Origin: Candidatus Iainarchaeum sp.
Lineage (GTDB): Archaea > Iainarchaeota > Iainarchaeia > Iainarchaeales > JAAZKV01
Length of the DNA stretch: 64,000 bases
Reading direction: 5' to 3'
Assembly: GCA_026397015.1 (NCBI GenBank)
Contig: JAPLVR010000006.1
Span: forward strand, 128,977-192,976
How positions within the stretch are numbered: the first letter of the stretch is position 1; each line of letters begins with the position of its first letter. The position numbers and the translations under genes are program-made. Positions 27,694 through 36,898 of the stretch are shown in pieces. The notes beneath the pieces are model-generated. The model did not search any database, was not told where the DNA came from, and saw nothing but the letters and a program-made list of their open reading frames with translations.

Positions 27694-29167
27694 TTTTTGA
27701 GCTCAAAGAAAAAGCCCTTATCTCCGGCTGAGGAAGGCAGTACTCCTTCGAAAAACTCTTTGCAAGTGCAAGAGAAGAAAAGCCCCTCACAAATGCCCCT
27801 TTTTGGTCGGCATAAAGAACGCGATAACCGCGTTTTTCGGAAAACTCTTTAAACTTGCAGATCGTTGATTCCTGGACAGAGTTTATCGTGCCCGCAATTG
27901 AAGGCGAGAAAAATTTTGAGTTGAGATTCATCAGTTGAAAAGGAATTTCCATTAAAATTCCGCCGAGCAACCTCGCTTGAATCATGGAAAACCAGTAAAC
28001 GGGATCTGTTTTGGTGAAAAGAGAATGACCGGATTTTTCAACATAAGAATTTAGCGCGACAATTTCAGAATTTATCCCGGAAATTTCTTTTGAAAAAAAG
28101 CTTTCCTCGTTTTTGCAGAACCAGCTTAGCAAATGGTTCTTTCCAAACGACGCCTTTTCATTTGTGAGAAGGCGCTTTGCGTCGCCCAGAGGCACTAATT
28201 CTTTTTGCCCGTTAAAAAAAGGCCCGACAGGATAGTTTTTCAAAAAAAACTCCCTTCTTTTCTCCAAGCGAGCTTCATGGAACGGCTTTTCATCGTGAAA
28301 TTTTTTTGAAAAATTGTTTGAAGAGCTCTCAAAAAAAACCGCGTCTTCATTAAATATTACTTCAATCATCGAATCCGGGTAAAGATTTTTGTCGTCAACT
28401 GTTATTGGGGAACAGCAGGAACAATTCTTTGTCTCCAGACCAATATTGAAAAAATTTTTGGTGAACATTTGAGCCCACACCGGAGAAAAATCTATTTCAG
28501 AGATATTTTCATAGTGGCCGAGCGGGGCAAACTCTTTTACGGCATAAAATTTTTCATTTTCTTTGAATGTAAATGGCATGCCTGTTTTGAAATACATATT
28601 CTCCAGAAAAATTTCGGTGGCGTCCTTTGAAGATTCCGGTGCATTTTCCATTTTTACCGAAAGAATGCGTGAGAGCGCCGCTTTTTCCACGAGCGCGACC
28701 GTTCCGTCTTCATCAATTCGAACCGCTTCGCCGAAAGGAATTTTTTTTGTCAGAAAAAAACCGATATCGGAAAAATAATTTTTTGTTTTCATCGGGCCGA
28801 AATCTGTGAGTTCGAATTCGTCAAAAAATTTCCATTTATTTTCCAGCAAAAATTGCCTTTCCGGTTCGAGGAGCAGCGGCTTTTCTCCAAAGGCTCGTGC
28901 GAAAACATTCGATATTTTTTTTAGTTCTGAAAATGAAACGGTTTCGATGCGCTTCTTCTCATTTTCCCCCGAAACCTTAAATTTTTTGATGCCAAGGGAG
29001 AGCAGCAAATCTTCAAGCTGTCCGTTCGAAAGCTTCGTGGAGAAATTAATGAAAGGAAAAAAGGTAAAGCGGTGCGCTGCCTTTTTGCTTTCGTCCGAGA
29101 ACTCGGCAAGAACCTGCTGCTTCTCCTCGCGGTACGCTACATTAGTCAAGTAAGCGTGTGTTGGCAT
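27665..29167 (-). CDS. degenerate family B DNA polymerase-like protein
   Basis: VDDKNLYPDSMIEVIFN resembles PolB motif A (DxxSLYPSII); YRVLYADQKGAFV resembles motif C YGDTDSxFV; LEPERQFLLENKWKFFDEFEL; no exonuclease DIE motif seen. Confidence 0.6.
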   Translation of the reverse strand: MPTHAYLTNVAYREEKQQVLAEFSDESKKAAHRFTFFPFINFSTKLSNGQLEDLLLSLGIKKFKVSGENEKKRIETVSFSELKKISNVFARAFGEKPLLLEPERQFLLENKWKFFDEFELTDFGPMKTKNYFSDIGFFLTKKIPFGEAVRIDEDGTVALVEKAALSRILSVKMENAPESSKDATEIFLENMYFKTGMPFTFKENEKFYAVKEFAPLGHYENISEIDFSPVWAQMFTKNFFNIGLETKNCSCCSPITVDDKNLYPDSMIEVIFNEDAVFFESSSNNFSKKFHDEKPFHEARLEKRREFFLKNYPVGPFFNGQKELVPLGDAKRLLTNEKASFGKNHLLSWFCKNEESFFSKEISGINSEIVALNSYVEKSGHSLFTKTDPVYWFSMIQARLLGGILMEIPFQLMNLNSKFFSPSIAGTINSVQESTICKFKEFSEKRGYRVLYADQKGAFVRGFSSLALAKSFSKEYCLPQPEIRAFSLSSKIERRNSRWA

Positions 29168-29191
29168 GAAAAGTGGTTTATTTTCTTTTAT

Positions 29192-29581
29192 TTAAAAAGG
29201 CTTTGAGGGTTCCATGCCGGTGGAACCGAAAAACCTGGTTCGGCGGATTTTGCCCCGCATCCTTCTTGTCGGCAGATGTTTCATCCGAAAAAGTCTTAGA
29301 GAAGCTTTTGGATCGGCAACATTTCTTGCAACGGTTTTGAAAACGGAGCCGCTTCTTCTGAGGCGGGCATCTTCTTTCGCTTTTCTCGCAAATTGTTCCC
29401 GAATTGATTTTGAAAACAAATCAACTTTTTGTTCGCGCGACAACTTTGAAGGTTTTGTTCGAAATGGTGCAGCGTCGCGAGCCCGCCACGCGCCGAATAC
29501 TTCCTTCACGGCGGCGTCTGCCCGCGCATGTTCACGAACGCTTTGATTAAGTCTTCTTCTGAAAAGCGCCCTTCTCACCAT
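29192..29581 (-). CDS. hypothetical Arg/Lys-rich protein
   Basis: 129-aa ORF, strongly basic, upstream of the PolB-like gene. Confidence 0.6.
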   Translation of the reverse strand: MVRRALFRRRLNQSVREHARADAAVKEVFGAWRARDAAPFRTKPSKLSREQKVDLFSKSIREQFARKAKEDARLRRSGSVFKTVARNVADPKASLRLFRMKHLPTRRMRGKIRRTRFFGSTGMEPSKPF

Positions 29582-29680
29582 TCAATCTCCTAATGAGAAT
29601 TCGGTCTTTGAAGGATATAAATTTTTTGGGTGCCGCTTAAATGGGTTTTTAATCCGAATAAAAAAATGTCAAGCCAAAAA

Positions 29681-31261
29681 TCACAAAAAAGTGTCCGCCT
29701 CATCTTCCGCCGATTCCTGCGAGGCGGCATACATTTTCGCGGCTTCCTCAAGCGAAAACTCGTGCTTGCTCGGCTGCGACTTTCTGTTGCGCACCCTGAA
29801 AAAGGTCGGCGCATTAACTGCCTCGCCCAAAAGCAACGCTTCACCTACACGAAGGGAAGAGACAAGGTCCATGCTAGATTTGTCAAGGGCTTCGCTGCTC
29901 TGTGCAATATGATCCAAATCGTAGGGATTGGTTATTCGCAAAATTACATTAGTATTGCAGTTTGCAAGAGTTGTAGTGTCAAGGTGCTTTGGGCGCTGGG
30001 AAATTATCACAAGAGAGGCGCCGAACTTCCTTCCTTCTCTTGCAATCGTCCGCAGTATTCCCTTTGCAATCGCATGCTCTTCCCCCGTTTTTTCAGGGAT
30101 GAAGTTATGCGCCTCTTCAAGGAAAAGAGAAAAGGGCGGAACTCTTTTGGAACGCCTTGAATGGAACAATTTGTGCGCAAAGTAAGCGACAATTATCTGT
30201 TTCTTGCGCTGTGAAATAATCCCGCTTAAGTCGATTACCGTTAACTGCCCGGATTTAACCAAATCTAAAACGCTTGGGTTGTCAATCTTTGAAAACAAAT
30301 CCAAGTCTTCGAGCTCGCCGACGGTTGCCAAAATCGTTGAAGCGGTTTTTTCATTCAAATCCGACTGCATCACCTCTGTTTTAATTGTGTTTAAATCGAA
30401 GGGACCGACACCAGATTTCATCTCCGAAGAAAGTTTTGAAATTATTGAGGAAAGGTCGCGCCTTTGGGGCGTTGAAAGTTTCGGCAAAATCATTGAGAGA
30501 AACGCAGAGTCAAGTTTTGAAGCCGCAATCTTAACTTTTGAAGCGTCAACAATCCGCGTTTTCGAAGAAAAATCAACATATTTTTTATCCTTCACGGGCT
30601 CGCCGAAACACGTGTACTCGCCGTGAATATCAAAAACAATTACTGCCACCTGCCCCTGTTCTTTTTTCCGCGAAAGCAATTCTTCTATCAGCGACGCGGC
30701 GAAAACAGATTTTCCTGCTCCGCTCAACGCAAGGACTGCAAGATGCTTTTGCAGCAAACGGGAGAGATTTGGCGAAACTTCAACGTTGTGAAATTGCATC
30801 GTTCCAAGCTTCAATCCCTCGTTGTCGAAACCCAAAAATTCTGTCAACCGCGAATCATCAGCCTTGAAAACTTTTGTTCCGGGAGAAGGGGGAAAGGTGG
30901 TGCGCTCAACAATAACTTTTCCTTCGGAATTTTTTTTGAACACACCGAGCGGCTTCGCCTTTCCGAGCAAAAACTCCCATTCGGCGGTCGGAAACTTCCT
31001 CTCCAACTCCTCTCCGATTTCTTTAACGGAATCAGGGCGCTCAAAATACTTATTCGTTTTTATCACATCATTTATGCGGCAAATCATTGTGCCCTCCGAA
31101 TACTCGAGCTCGACAAACATCCCTTTGTGCGCCTTTCCGTTGTTAACGACAAAATCGACGGTTGAGGGCGAAGGGCCTTCGAAAGTGGAAACCACTGTTC
31201 CCAAAACTTCCCTTGCACCTTCAGCATTTTTGCCACTCGTTTCTTTTACTTTCACAACCAT
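29681..31261 (-). CDS. herA: HerA helicase/translocase
   Basis: LALSGAGKSVFAASLIEELL; VIVFDIHGEY; LFLEEAHNFIPE; IARGRKFG-like segment with SLVIISQRP. Confidence 0.95.
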   Translation of the reverse strand: MVVKVKETSGKNAEGAREVLGTVVSTFEGPSPSTVDFVVNNGKAHKGMFVELEYSEGTMICRINDVIKTNKYFERPDSVKEIGEELERKFPTAEWEFLLGKAKPLGVFKKNSEGKVIVERTTFPPSPGTKVFKADDSRLTEFLGFDNEGLKLGTMQFHNVEVSPNLSRLLQKHLAVLALSGAGKSVFAASLIEELLSRKKEQGQVAVIVFDIHGEYTCFGEPVKDKKYVDFSSKTRIVDASKVKIAASKLDSAFLSMILPKLSTPQRRDLSSIISKLSSEMKSGVGPFDLNTIKTEVMQSDLNEKTASTILATVGELEDLDLFSKIDNPSVLDLVKSGQLTVIDLSGIISQRKKQIIVAYFAHKLFHSRRSKRVPPFSLFLEEAHNFIPEKTGEEHAIAKGILRTIAREGRKFGASLVIISQRPKHLDTTTLANCNTNVILRITNPYDLDHIAQSSEALDKSSMDLVSSLRVGEALLLGEAVNAPTFFRVRNRKSQPSKHEFSLEEAAKMYAASQESAEDEADTFL

Positions 31262-31273
31262 AAAAAACCCCTC

Positions 31274-31942
31274 TCATTTTTTGTTAAGCTCTCCCAAAAT
31301 TCTGAAAATTTCATCCAAAGACTTTATTCTGAACTCGGCTTTTATGCCGTGATCACTTTGAATGCGAACCTTCCTTTCAATAATACAATTATGCATGCCG
31401 ACAGCACCAGCACCCCCCGCATCCGAAGCCGGAGTATCGCCAACCATCAGACATTCATTTGGTTTAACGCCAAAATGGTTCATTACAAATTCAAAATTTT
31501 TTGTGCTGGGTTTCAAGTCTCCGACAACAAAGCTATACGCTAAAAGGTCAAAATAATCCTTCAAATGGAGTTTTTCTTCGACTTCTTTCATATTGAAGCT
31601 TTCAGTATTGGACAATAAAGCCAACTTGTAGCCCTGTTTCTTAATTTTTTTAAGAGCATTTTCAACATCTGGAAAATAATAAATCTTATCAAACCGGTTG
31701 AAATAAATTTCATAGAGGGCTTCTTCCAATAACACATTGTCTGCTTCGCCGAATTCCACAAAAAAATCCCTCCGAAGTTCTTCAAACGAACCATATTTTT
31801 TTAACTGCACCGCACGCTCATAACGCAAAATAAAATCATCTATATCAAAACTCCCTTTTTTCAGAAGAAACCGCAAATGCACGAAATCAATCGTTGGAGG
31901 AATGAGCGTATTCCACAAATCAAAAATCACAACCTTAATCAT
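31274..31942 (-). CDS. HAD superfamily hydrolase
   Basis: MIKVVIFDLWNTLIPP; LALLSNTESF; DLKPSTKNFEFVMN; MVGDTPASDAGGAGAVG. Confidence 0.9.
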   Translation of the reverse strand: MIKVVIFDLWNTLIPPTIDFVHLRFLLKKGSFDIDDFILRYERAVQLKKYGSFEELRRDFFVEFGEADNVLLEEALYEIYFNRFDKIYYFPDVENALKKIKKQGYKLALLSNTESFNMKEVEEKLHLKDYFDLLAYSFVVGDLKPSTKNFEFVMNHFGVKPNECLMVGDTPASDAGGAGAVGMHNCIIERKVRIQSDHGIKAEFRIKSLDEIFRILGELNKK

Positions 31943-31976
31943 TTTTTCACCATCAGCTGCCTGCCAAAAAATTTTT

Positions 31977-33068
31977 TCACCCGAAGGGGCGCGCATTCCT
32001 GCGGAGCATAATCTTCGCTCCGACCTTATCGATTAATTTCTCGTAAATAATATTAATCTCATTTGGGCTAAGCCGCGCCCTCAAATCCGCCTCAATCAAA
32101 ACACTTGGAAAAACATACTCCTTGTGCAAAGCACTCAAAGAAAAAACAACTTCGGCAATTTCGTCCGCACAACCCTTCAAATCCGCTATAGAATTTTTTT
32201 TGCAAATGAACTCGACCCTCAGAGGCTTGTCAAATTTCGAAACCTTCAGGTAAAAAACAAAAATGCTTTCAGACCATTCCTTTGAATAATCCTTCAGAAT
32301 TGCATGGTTATCAGTATTTTTTGTGTAAGGGAAAGCGAATGTTCTTTCGCCCTCGTTCAAAAAATAATCCAAAAAAATCGAGTCGAAGGTTTTTTCGAGC
32401 GTATTCGGTGCAACTGAAACTCCCTTGGCTTTCGGAAGGATTTCCTCGCGCATTATTTGATTAAACCTTGAGCCCCTCGAATCCTCAACACACGCAATCA
32501 AAGTGCAGCTGTTTTTCTCCGCAATCTTGTAGAGGATTTGAAAGTGTTCGACAATCGATTTGTAATCTTCATTTATTGCGGATTCCCTGCGCGGCTTGTC
32601 CTGGTACTGCGGAACGATTGAGCCGTCGATGAAAAAATATTTTGGCTTAAATTTTTCAATCACCTCGATTGAAAGGGAAACTTCCTTGCGCAAACGCTCT
32701 AAGGAAGTGCTCTGCCCGACCTCGTCATTTTCAAGCGAAGAGCGGAGCATAATCGGTTCGGGAAAGGAAACTATTTTCGGAAAATAAGCGGAGCTTTGAA
32801 GCAACCCCTTATCATATTCAAAAACCACCCCTGCTGTTTTAATCAGCAGCAAATCAAGGAAAGCAAGTTTTTTCGGGGCGAAGCCGGAATCAACTCCCGC
32901 AACTACTGCTGAAAGTTGCTCGCGCGCAACTGTTTCGACAATTTTTTCCCCGGAATTCGGCGCATTTTGAAATTTCAAATAAGAAAGTTTGTTTCCCAAC
33001 GATTCGTGGAACGAATGATACTGCTGAATAGCAGAAACTGCCCTATCCATAAAATCGTTGATGGCCAT
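31977..33068 (-). CDS. nurA: NurA 5'-3' nuclease
   Basis: VVAGVDSGFAPKKLAFLDLLLIKT; YFFIDGSIVPQY; C-terminal PSVLIEADLRARLS; near HerA. Confidence 0.88.
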   Translation of the reverse strand: MAINDFMDRAVSAIQQYHSFHESLGNKLSYLKFQNAPNSGEKIVETVAREQLSAVVAGVDSGFAPKKLAFLDLLLIKTAGVVFEYDKGLLQSSAYFPKIVSFPEPIMLRSSLENDEVGQSTSLERLRKEVSLSIEVIEKFKPKYFFIDGSIVPQYQDKPRRESAINEDYKSIVEHFQILYKIAEKNSCTLIACVEDSRGSRFNQIMREEILPKAKGVSVAPNTLEKTFDSIFLDYFLNEGERTFAFPYTKNTDNHAILKDYSKEWSESIFVFYLKVSKFDKPLRVEFICKKNSIADLKGCADEIAEVVFSLSALHKEYVFPSVLIEADLRARLSPNEINIIYEKLIDKVGAKIMLRRNARPFG

Positions 33069-33154
33069 GAAGTCAGCCAATAAAAACAATATAGAAGGAA
33101 TTCTTTAATATAAAAAGGTTTGGAAGGGTGCGTGCCAGTGGAAAAATCTAATGG

Positions 33155-33214
33155 TTTTGCCAGGGCTTTTTTCGCCGGCCCTTGTTTTTCGCCAGCCTTT
33201 TTCGAAAAAAGGCT
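33155..33214. repeat. dispersed palindromic element copy
   Basis: tttgccagggcttttttcgccggcccttgtttttcgccagcctttttcgaaaaaaggctg. Confidence 0.65.
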
Positions 33215-33250
33215 GATAAGAAGATTTGCAGGGAGACGTGCCGGTGGAAA

Positions 33251-33499
33251 CTAAAAACCAATTTCTCTTAAAATTTCCTTGGCCTTTTCAGGGGTTAAGC
33301 CGTGCCCCAAAAGATAGCTTTCTACGTAACCCTTCGAAACCCCCTTCCGCCTAAAAAAGCCAGCATCAATCTTTCTTCTCAAAAGAGTTTTTGCAGGGTC
33401 TTTGGTACGAATGGCTCGTACCAAAATCCTGGAAACAGGCGACCCTCCATGATGCGGCTTACCGCCGGGAAACCCTCTTGGTTTTACTACAGGACACAT
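33251..33499 (-). CDS. hypothetical basic protein with C-terminal helical motif
   Basis: 82-aa ORF ending KGYVESYLLGHGLTPEKAKEILREIGF. Confidence 0.55.
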   Translation of the reverse strand: MCPVVKPRGFPGGKPHHGGSPVSRILVRAIRTKDPAKTLLRRKIDAGFFRRKGVSKGYVESYLLGHGLTPEKAKEILREIGF

Positions 33500-33606
33500 A
33501 TGAGATAACCACTGTAGAGGAAATATAAATGCTTTTCCATTCTGTTAGCCCTAACTAATTTTCAATAAAAAAAGGTTTCCGGGCGGCGTGCCGGTGAAAT
33601 CCCAAA

Positions 33607-34359
33607 TTAACTCCGAGTTGAAATCGCCCTTTTCCTAATTTCAAGTATTTCTGTCCACGTCGTTGGATTCTCGGTAACCAGACGCGCCAAAAAACTTTTC
33701 GAACATTTTTGTCCCCATTCCATCTTAAGCCGCACAGCTACAAGAGCTGAACGGAGCCCCAAAATAGCTTCAGCTTTATAATTTTTTACTGGAAAAAACG
33801 GCCCAAACTCAAGATCTTTTATTTTTTTTGATTCGTAGCTTCCGGTCAAAAAATTACTTTGCGCAAACGGATTAAGGCGATTAACGAATAAATCTTGGAA
33901 AGTAAAAGCATAAGCGGCGACTTCATTTCCGCCAAGAATATGAACAAACTCGTGATTCAATAACTCAATAGTCTCAGGGCGCCTCAAAGACCTTTCAGGA
34001 ACAAAAATGTGCATACCTTTATTAGTCCGAAATCCGGCCGCTTCCATTTCGCCAGATGCAAACGACAAAGTTGAAAAAATATCGTCAGGAACGATACAAA
34101 CCCTTTGAATTAATTTCTGCACTAACACTTTATTATTGCCCAAACCGAGAACCGAAAGAACGCTTCTCGCCTCTTTTCGAAGAGGCGCCGAGAAAGGGCG
34201 CCTGTATCTTTCACGACCATATTTTTGCAAAACCTTGGCCCTTATCCCATTCTGTGCAGCCGATAGGGGATTCATTAGTAATGGATTTTTGGGCTCACGC
34301 TTACCCATTACTGCTAAAAACTTTTTCGCCCCTTGGGAAGAGCGAGCCGTTGAAACCAT
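33607..34359 (-). CDS. zincin-like metallopeptidase-type hypothetical protein
   Basis: LLNHEFVHILGGNEVAAYAF (HExxH with downstream Glu); basic N-terminus; start placed at MVSTARSS. Confidence 0.65.
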   Translation of the reverse strand: MVSTARSSQGAKKFLAVMGKREPKNPLLMNPLSAAQNGIRAKVLQKYGRERYRRPFSAPLRKEARSVLSVLGLGNNKVLVQKLIQRVCIVPDDIFSTLSFASGEMEAAGFRTNKGMHIFVPERSLRRPETIELLNHEFVHILGGNEVAAYAFTFQDLFVNRLNPFAQSNFLTGSYESKKIKDLEFGPFFPVKNYKAEAILGLRSALVAVRLKMEWGQKCSKSFLARLVTENPTTWTEILEIRKRAISTRS

Positions 34360-34406
34360 GTTTAATTTATGCAAAAGGGCATATTTATTGATTTGTATCC
34401 AAAAAA

Positions 34407-34477
34407 TGGACCGTGCGGGAATCGAACCCACATCGAATCAATGCCATTGATCCAGCCTACCTTTGGCAGAACGGCCC
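34407..34477 (-). tRNA. tRNA-Ala(GGC)
   Basis: GGGCCGTTCTGCCAAAGGTAGGCTG GATCA ATGGCAT TGATT ..GTGGGTTCGATTCCCGC ACGGTCC A; G3:U70. Confidence 0.92.
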
Positions 34478-34579
34478 CGACACGAAAAATAATCTGGGAA
34501 AAATTATTAAAGCACACCAATCAACACATTCCCGGCCGCACCAAACCATTTAAATACCTTCATATGAAGAATAATTCAT

Positions 34580-34900
34580 ATGAAAGTGGAGTCATTTGAA
34601 CAGGCCTGCGGGCTCAACTGCTTCGAGATCTTGGGGAACAAACTCAGGGTTTCAATAATAAAATCCCTCATAAAAAAACCGAAAACAGTGCAGAAACTTT
34701 GCGACGAGCTCAAAAGGGAACAGAGCGCGGTCAGCCACGCGCTCGCGCAGCTGAGGGAATGCAATTTTGTGGATTACAAAAGAAAGGGAAAAGAGAAAGA
34801 ATACTTTCTCAAAAGCGGAATCTTCACCAAAAAAATGAACAAACCGCTGTTCGAAGCCATTGAAGAGCACGCAAAGAAACACTGCAGAGTGAGACGATGA
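34580..34900 (+). CDS. ArsR-family HTH transcriptional regulator
   Basis: FEILGNKLRVSIIKSLIKKPKTVQKLCDELKREQSAVSHALAQLRECNFVDYKRKGKEKEYFL. Confidence 0.88.
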   Translation: MKVESFEQACGLNCFEILGNKLRVSIIKSLIKKPKTVQKLCDELKREQSAVSHALAQLRECNFVDYKRKGKEKEYFLKSGIFTKKMNKPLFEAIEEHAKKHCRVRR

Positions 34901-36093
34901 AAAAACCGAAGGAAATTTACCTGGATTACAGTGCAACGACGCCTGTGCGCGAAGAAGTGCTGAAAGAGGCGCTGCCTTACTTTTCGGAAAAATTCGGGAA
35001 CCCGAGCAGTTTCCATTCACGAGGATTAGAAGCGAAAAATGCGATTGAAAGCGCGAGAAAAAGAATCGCGAAGATTTTGAATTGCGAAGCGGAGGAAATA
35101 ATTTTCTGCGGAAGCGGAACAGAAAGCATAAACCTTGCAATAAAAGGAATTGCTTTCCGCGAGCTGGCGAAAGGAAAAAGAGGGCATTTTATTACGCAAA
35201 AAACGGAGCACGAAGCGGTTCTAAAAACTATGGACTGGCTCAAGAGAATTGGATTTGAAATCACTTACCTCAATGTTGATGAAAACGGATTAATTGATTT
35301 GGGAGAATTGACGCGGAGCATAAAGGAAGACACTTTGTTAGTTTCAATAATGTATGCGAACAACGAAGTGGGAACAATCCAGCCAATAAAAGAAATTGCC
35401 GAAATTTGCCACAAAAAAAATACTTTACTTCATACAGATGCATGTCAGGCGTCAGAATATTTGGATTTGAACGTAAAAAAACTGGGCGCTGATTTGATGA
35501 CACTGAACGGAAGCAAGGTTTATTCGTTCAAAGGAACGGGACTGCTTTACAAAAGAAAAGAAATTGAAATTGAAGCGCTGATACACGGCGGGGGGCAGGA
35601 AAGTGGGGCGAGGTCTGGAACGGAAAATGTGCCGGGAATAGTTGCGCTTGCAAAGGCGCTTGAAATTGCGGAGTGGGAGAAAAAAAAGGAAGCAAAACGT
35701 ATTACGGCGCTGAGGGATTATTTCATTAAAAGAGTGGAAAAGGAAATTCCGAAGGCGAAGCTGAACGGGCACAGGACAAAAAGGCTTCCCAACAACGTCA
35801 ACTTTTCATTCGAAGGGATTGAGGGAGAATCGCTCATACTTTACATGAATGAGGAAGGAGTAAGACTCAGCACTGGCTCCGCTTGCAGCTCAAAATCGCT
35901 GGACCCGAGCCACGTGCTAACAGCAATGGGCATAGACCACGGAACTGCGCACGGAAGCATCAGGTTTTCGCTCGGAAAAGAAACGACAAAAAAAGAATTG
36001 GATTTTGTAATTGGAAAACTCAAGGAAAAGGTAGAATTCTTGAGGAGAATTTCCCCGGTTTGGAAAAAAGGAAAAGGAGTGAGGAAAAAATGA
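34897..36093 (+). CDS. iscS: cysteine desulfurase IscS/NifS
   Basis: YLDYSATTPVREEV; SGTESINLAIKG; HTDACQA; STGSACSSKSLDPSHVL. Confidence 0.95.
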   Translation: MKKPKEIYLDYSATTPVREEVLKEALPYFSEKFGNPSSFHSRGLEAKNAIESARKRIAKILNCEAEEIIFCGSGTESINLAIKGIAFRELAKGKRGHFITQKTEHEAVLKTMDWLKRIGFEITYLNVDENGLIDLGELTRSIKEDTLLVSIMYANNEVGTIQPIKEIAEICHKKNTLLHTDACQASEYLDLNVKKLGADLMTLNGSKVYSFKGTGLLYKRKEIEIEALIHGGGQESGARSGTENVPGIVALAKALEIAEWEKKKEAKRITALRDYFIKRVEKEIPKAKLNGHRTKRLPNNVNFSFEGIEGESLILYMNEEGVRLSTGSACSSKSLDPSHVLTAMGIDHGTAHGSIRFSLGKETTKKELDFVIGKLKEKVEFLRRISPVWKKGKGVRKK

Positions 36094-36527
36094 AAGTTGA
36101 AGGGCAGGATTGGTTCTATTCAAAAACAGTTAAAGAACATTTTATGAAACCGAAAAACTTCCTGAATGATTTGAAAGAAGTCAAAGGTTTCAACGGGTAC
36201 GGAAAAACCGGCAATATGAAATGCGGGGACGTAATGGAAATGTGGATAAAAGTTGCTGACGGAAGGATAAAGGGGTGCAAATGGCGGACTTTTGGGTGCG
36301 CCTCTGCAATTGCGTCCACTTCAATTCTTTCCGAAATGGTTACGGAAAAAGGCGGAATGAAAATCGAGGATGCGTTAAAAATAACGGGAAAAGAAATAAT
36401 GGAAAGGCTCGGCGGATTGCCCGCGGTGAAGGTTCATTGCTCCGTGCTTGGGGACCAGGCGCTAAGAGAAGCGATAAAGGATTATGAGAAAAAACAAAGC
36501 AATAAAAAAACAAAGCAGAACAAATAA
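36090..36527 (+). CDS. iscU: Fe-S scaffold IscU
   Basis: Three conserved Cys contexts NMKCGDVMEM, FGCASAIAS, KVHCSVLG; overlaps iscS stop. Confidence 0.94.
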   Translation: MKVEGQDWFYSKTVKEHFMKPKNFLNDLKEVKGFNGYGKTGNMKCGDVMEMWIKVADGRIKGCKWRTFGCASAIASTSILSEMVTEKGGMKIEDALKITGKEIMERLGGLPAVKVHCSVLGDQALREAIKDYEKKQSNKKTKQNK

Positions 36528-36547
36528 TTCAAAAGAAGGGATTTGAA

Positions 36548-36889
36548 ATGGGGTCCGTGCAATACATAATTGTAAACAAAGGAATAAACATGAAAAATGG
36601 GAAAACCTGTGCTCAGGTTGCACACGCTTCTCTTGAAGTGCTTGACAAGGTCGACCCCGAAATAATCAAGGCGTGGAGGCTTCAGGGAATGAAAAAGGTT
36701 GTACTGAAAGTTAAGGGTGACATGGAACTGCTCGAATTGTTTGAAAGGGCAAAAAAGGAACTGCCCTGCGCGCTGATAACTGACGCGGGGCACACACAAG
36801 TTGCTGCAGGGTCGAAAACCTGTTTCGCCTGCGGGCCGGTGGAAGAGGCGAAAGGCGCGAAATATTTTAAGCACTTAAAACTGCTTTAG
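36548..36889 (+). CDS. pth2: peptidyl-tRNA hydrolase Pth2
   Basis: MKNGKTCAQVAHASLEV; ALITDAGHTQVAAGSKTCFACGP. Confidence 0.94.
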   Translation: MGSVQYIIVNKGINMKNGKTCAQVAHASLEVLDKVDPEIIKAWRLQGMKKVVLKVKGDMELLELFERAKKELPCALITDAGHTQVAAGSKTCFACGPVEEAKGAKYFKHLKLL

Positions 36890-36898
36890 ATATTTTAT

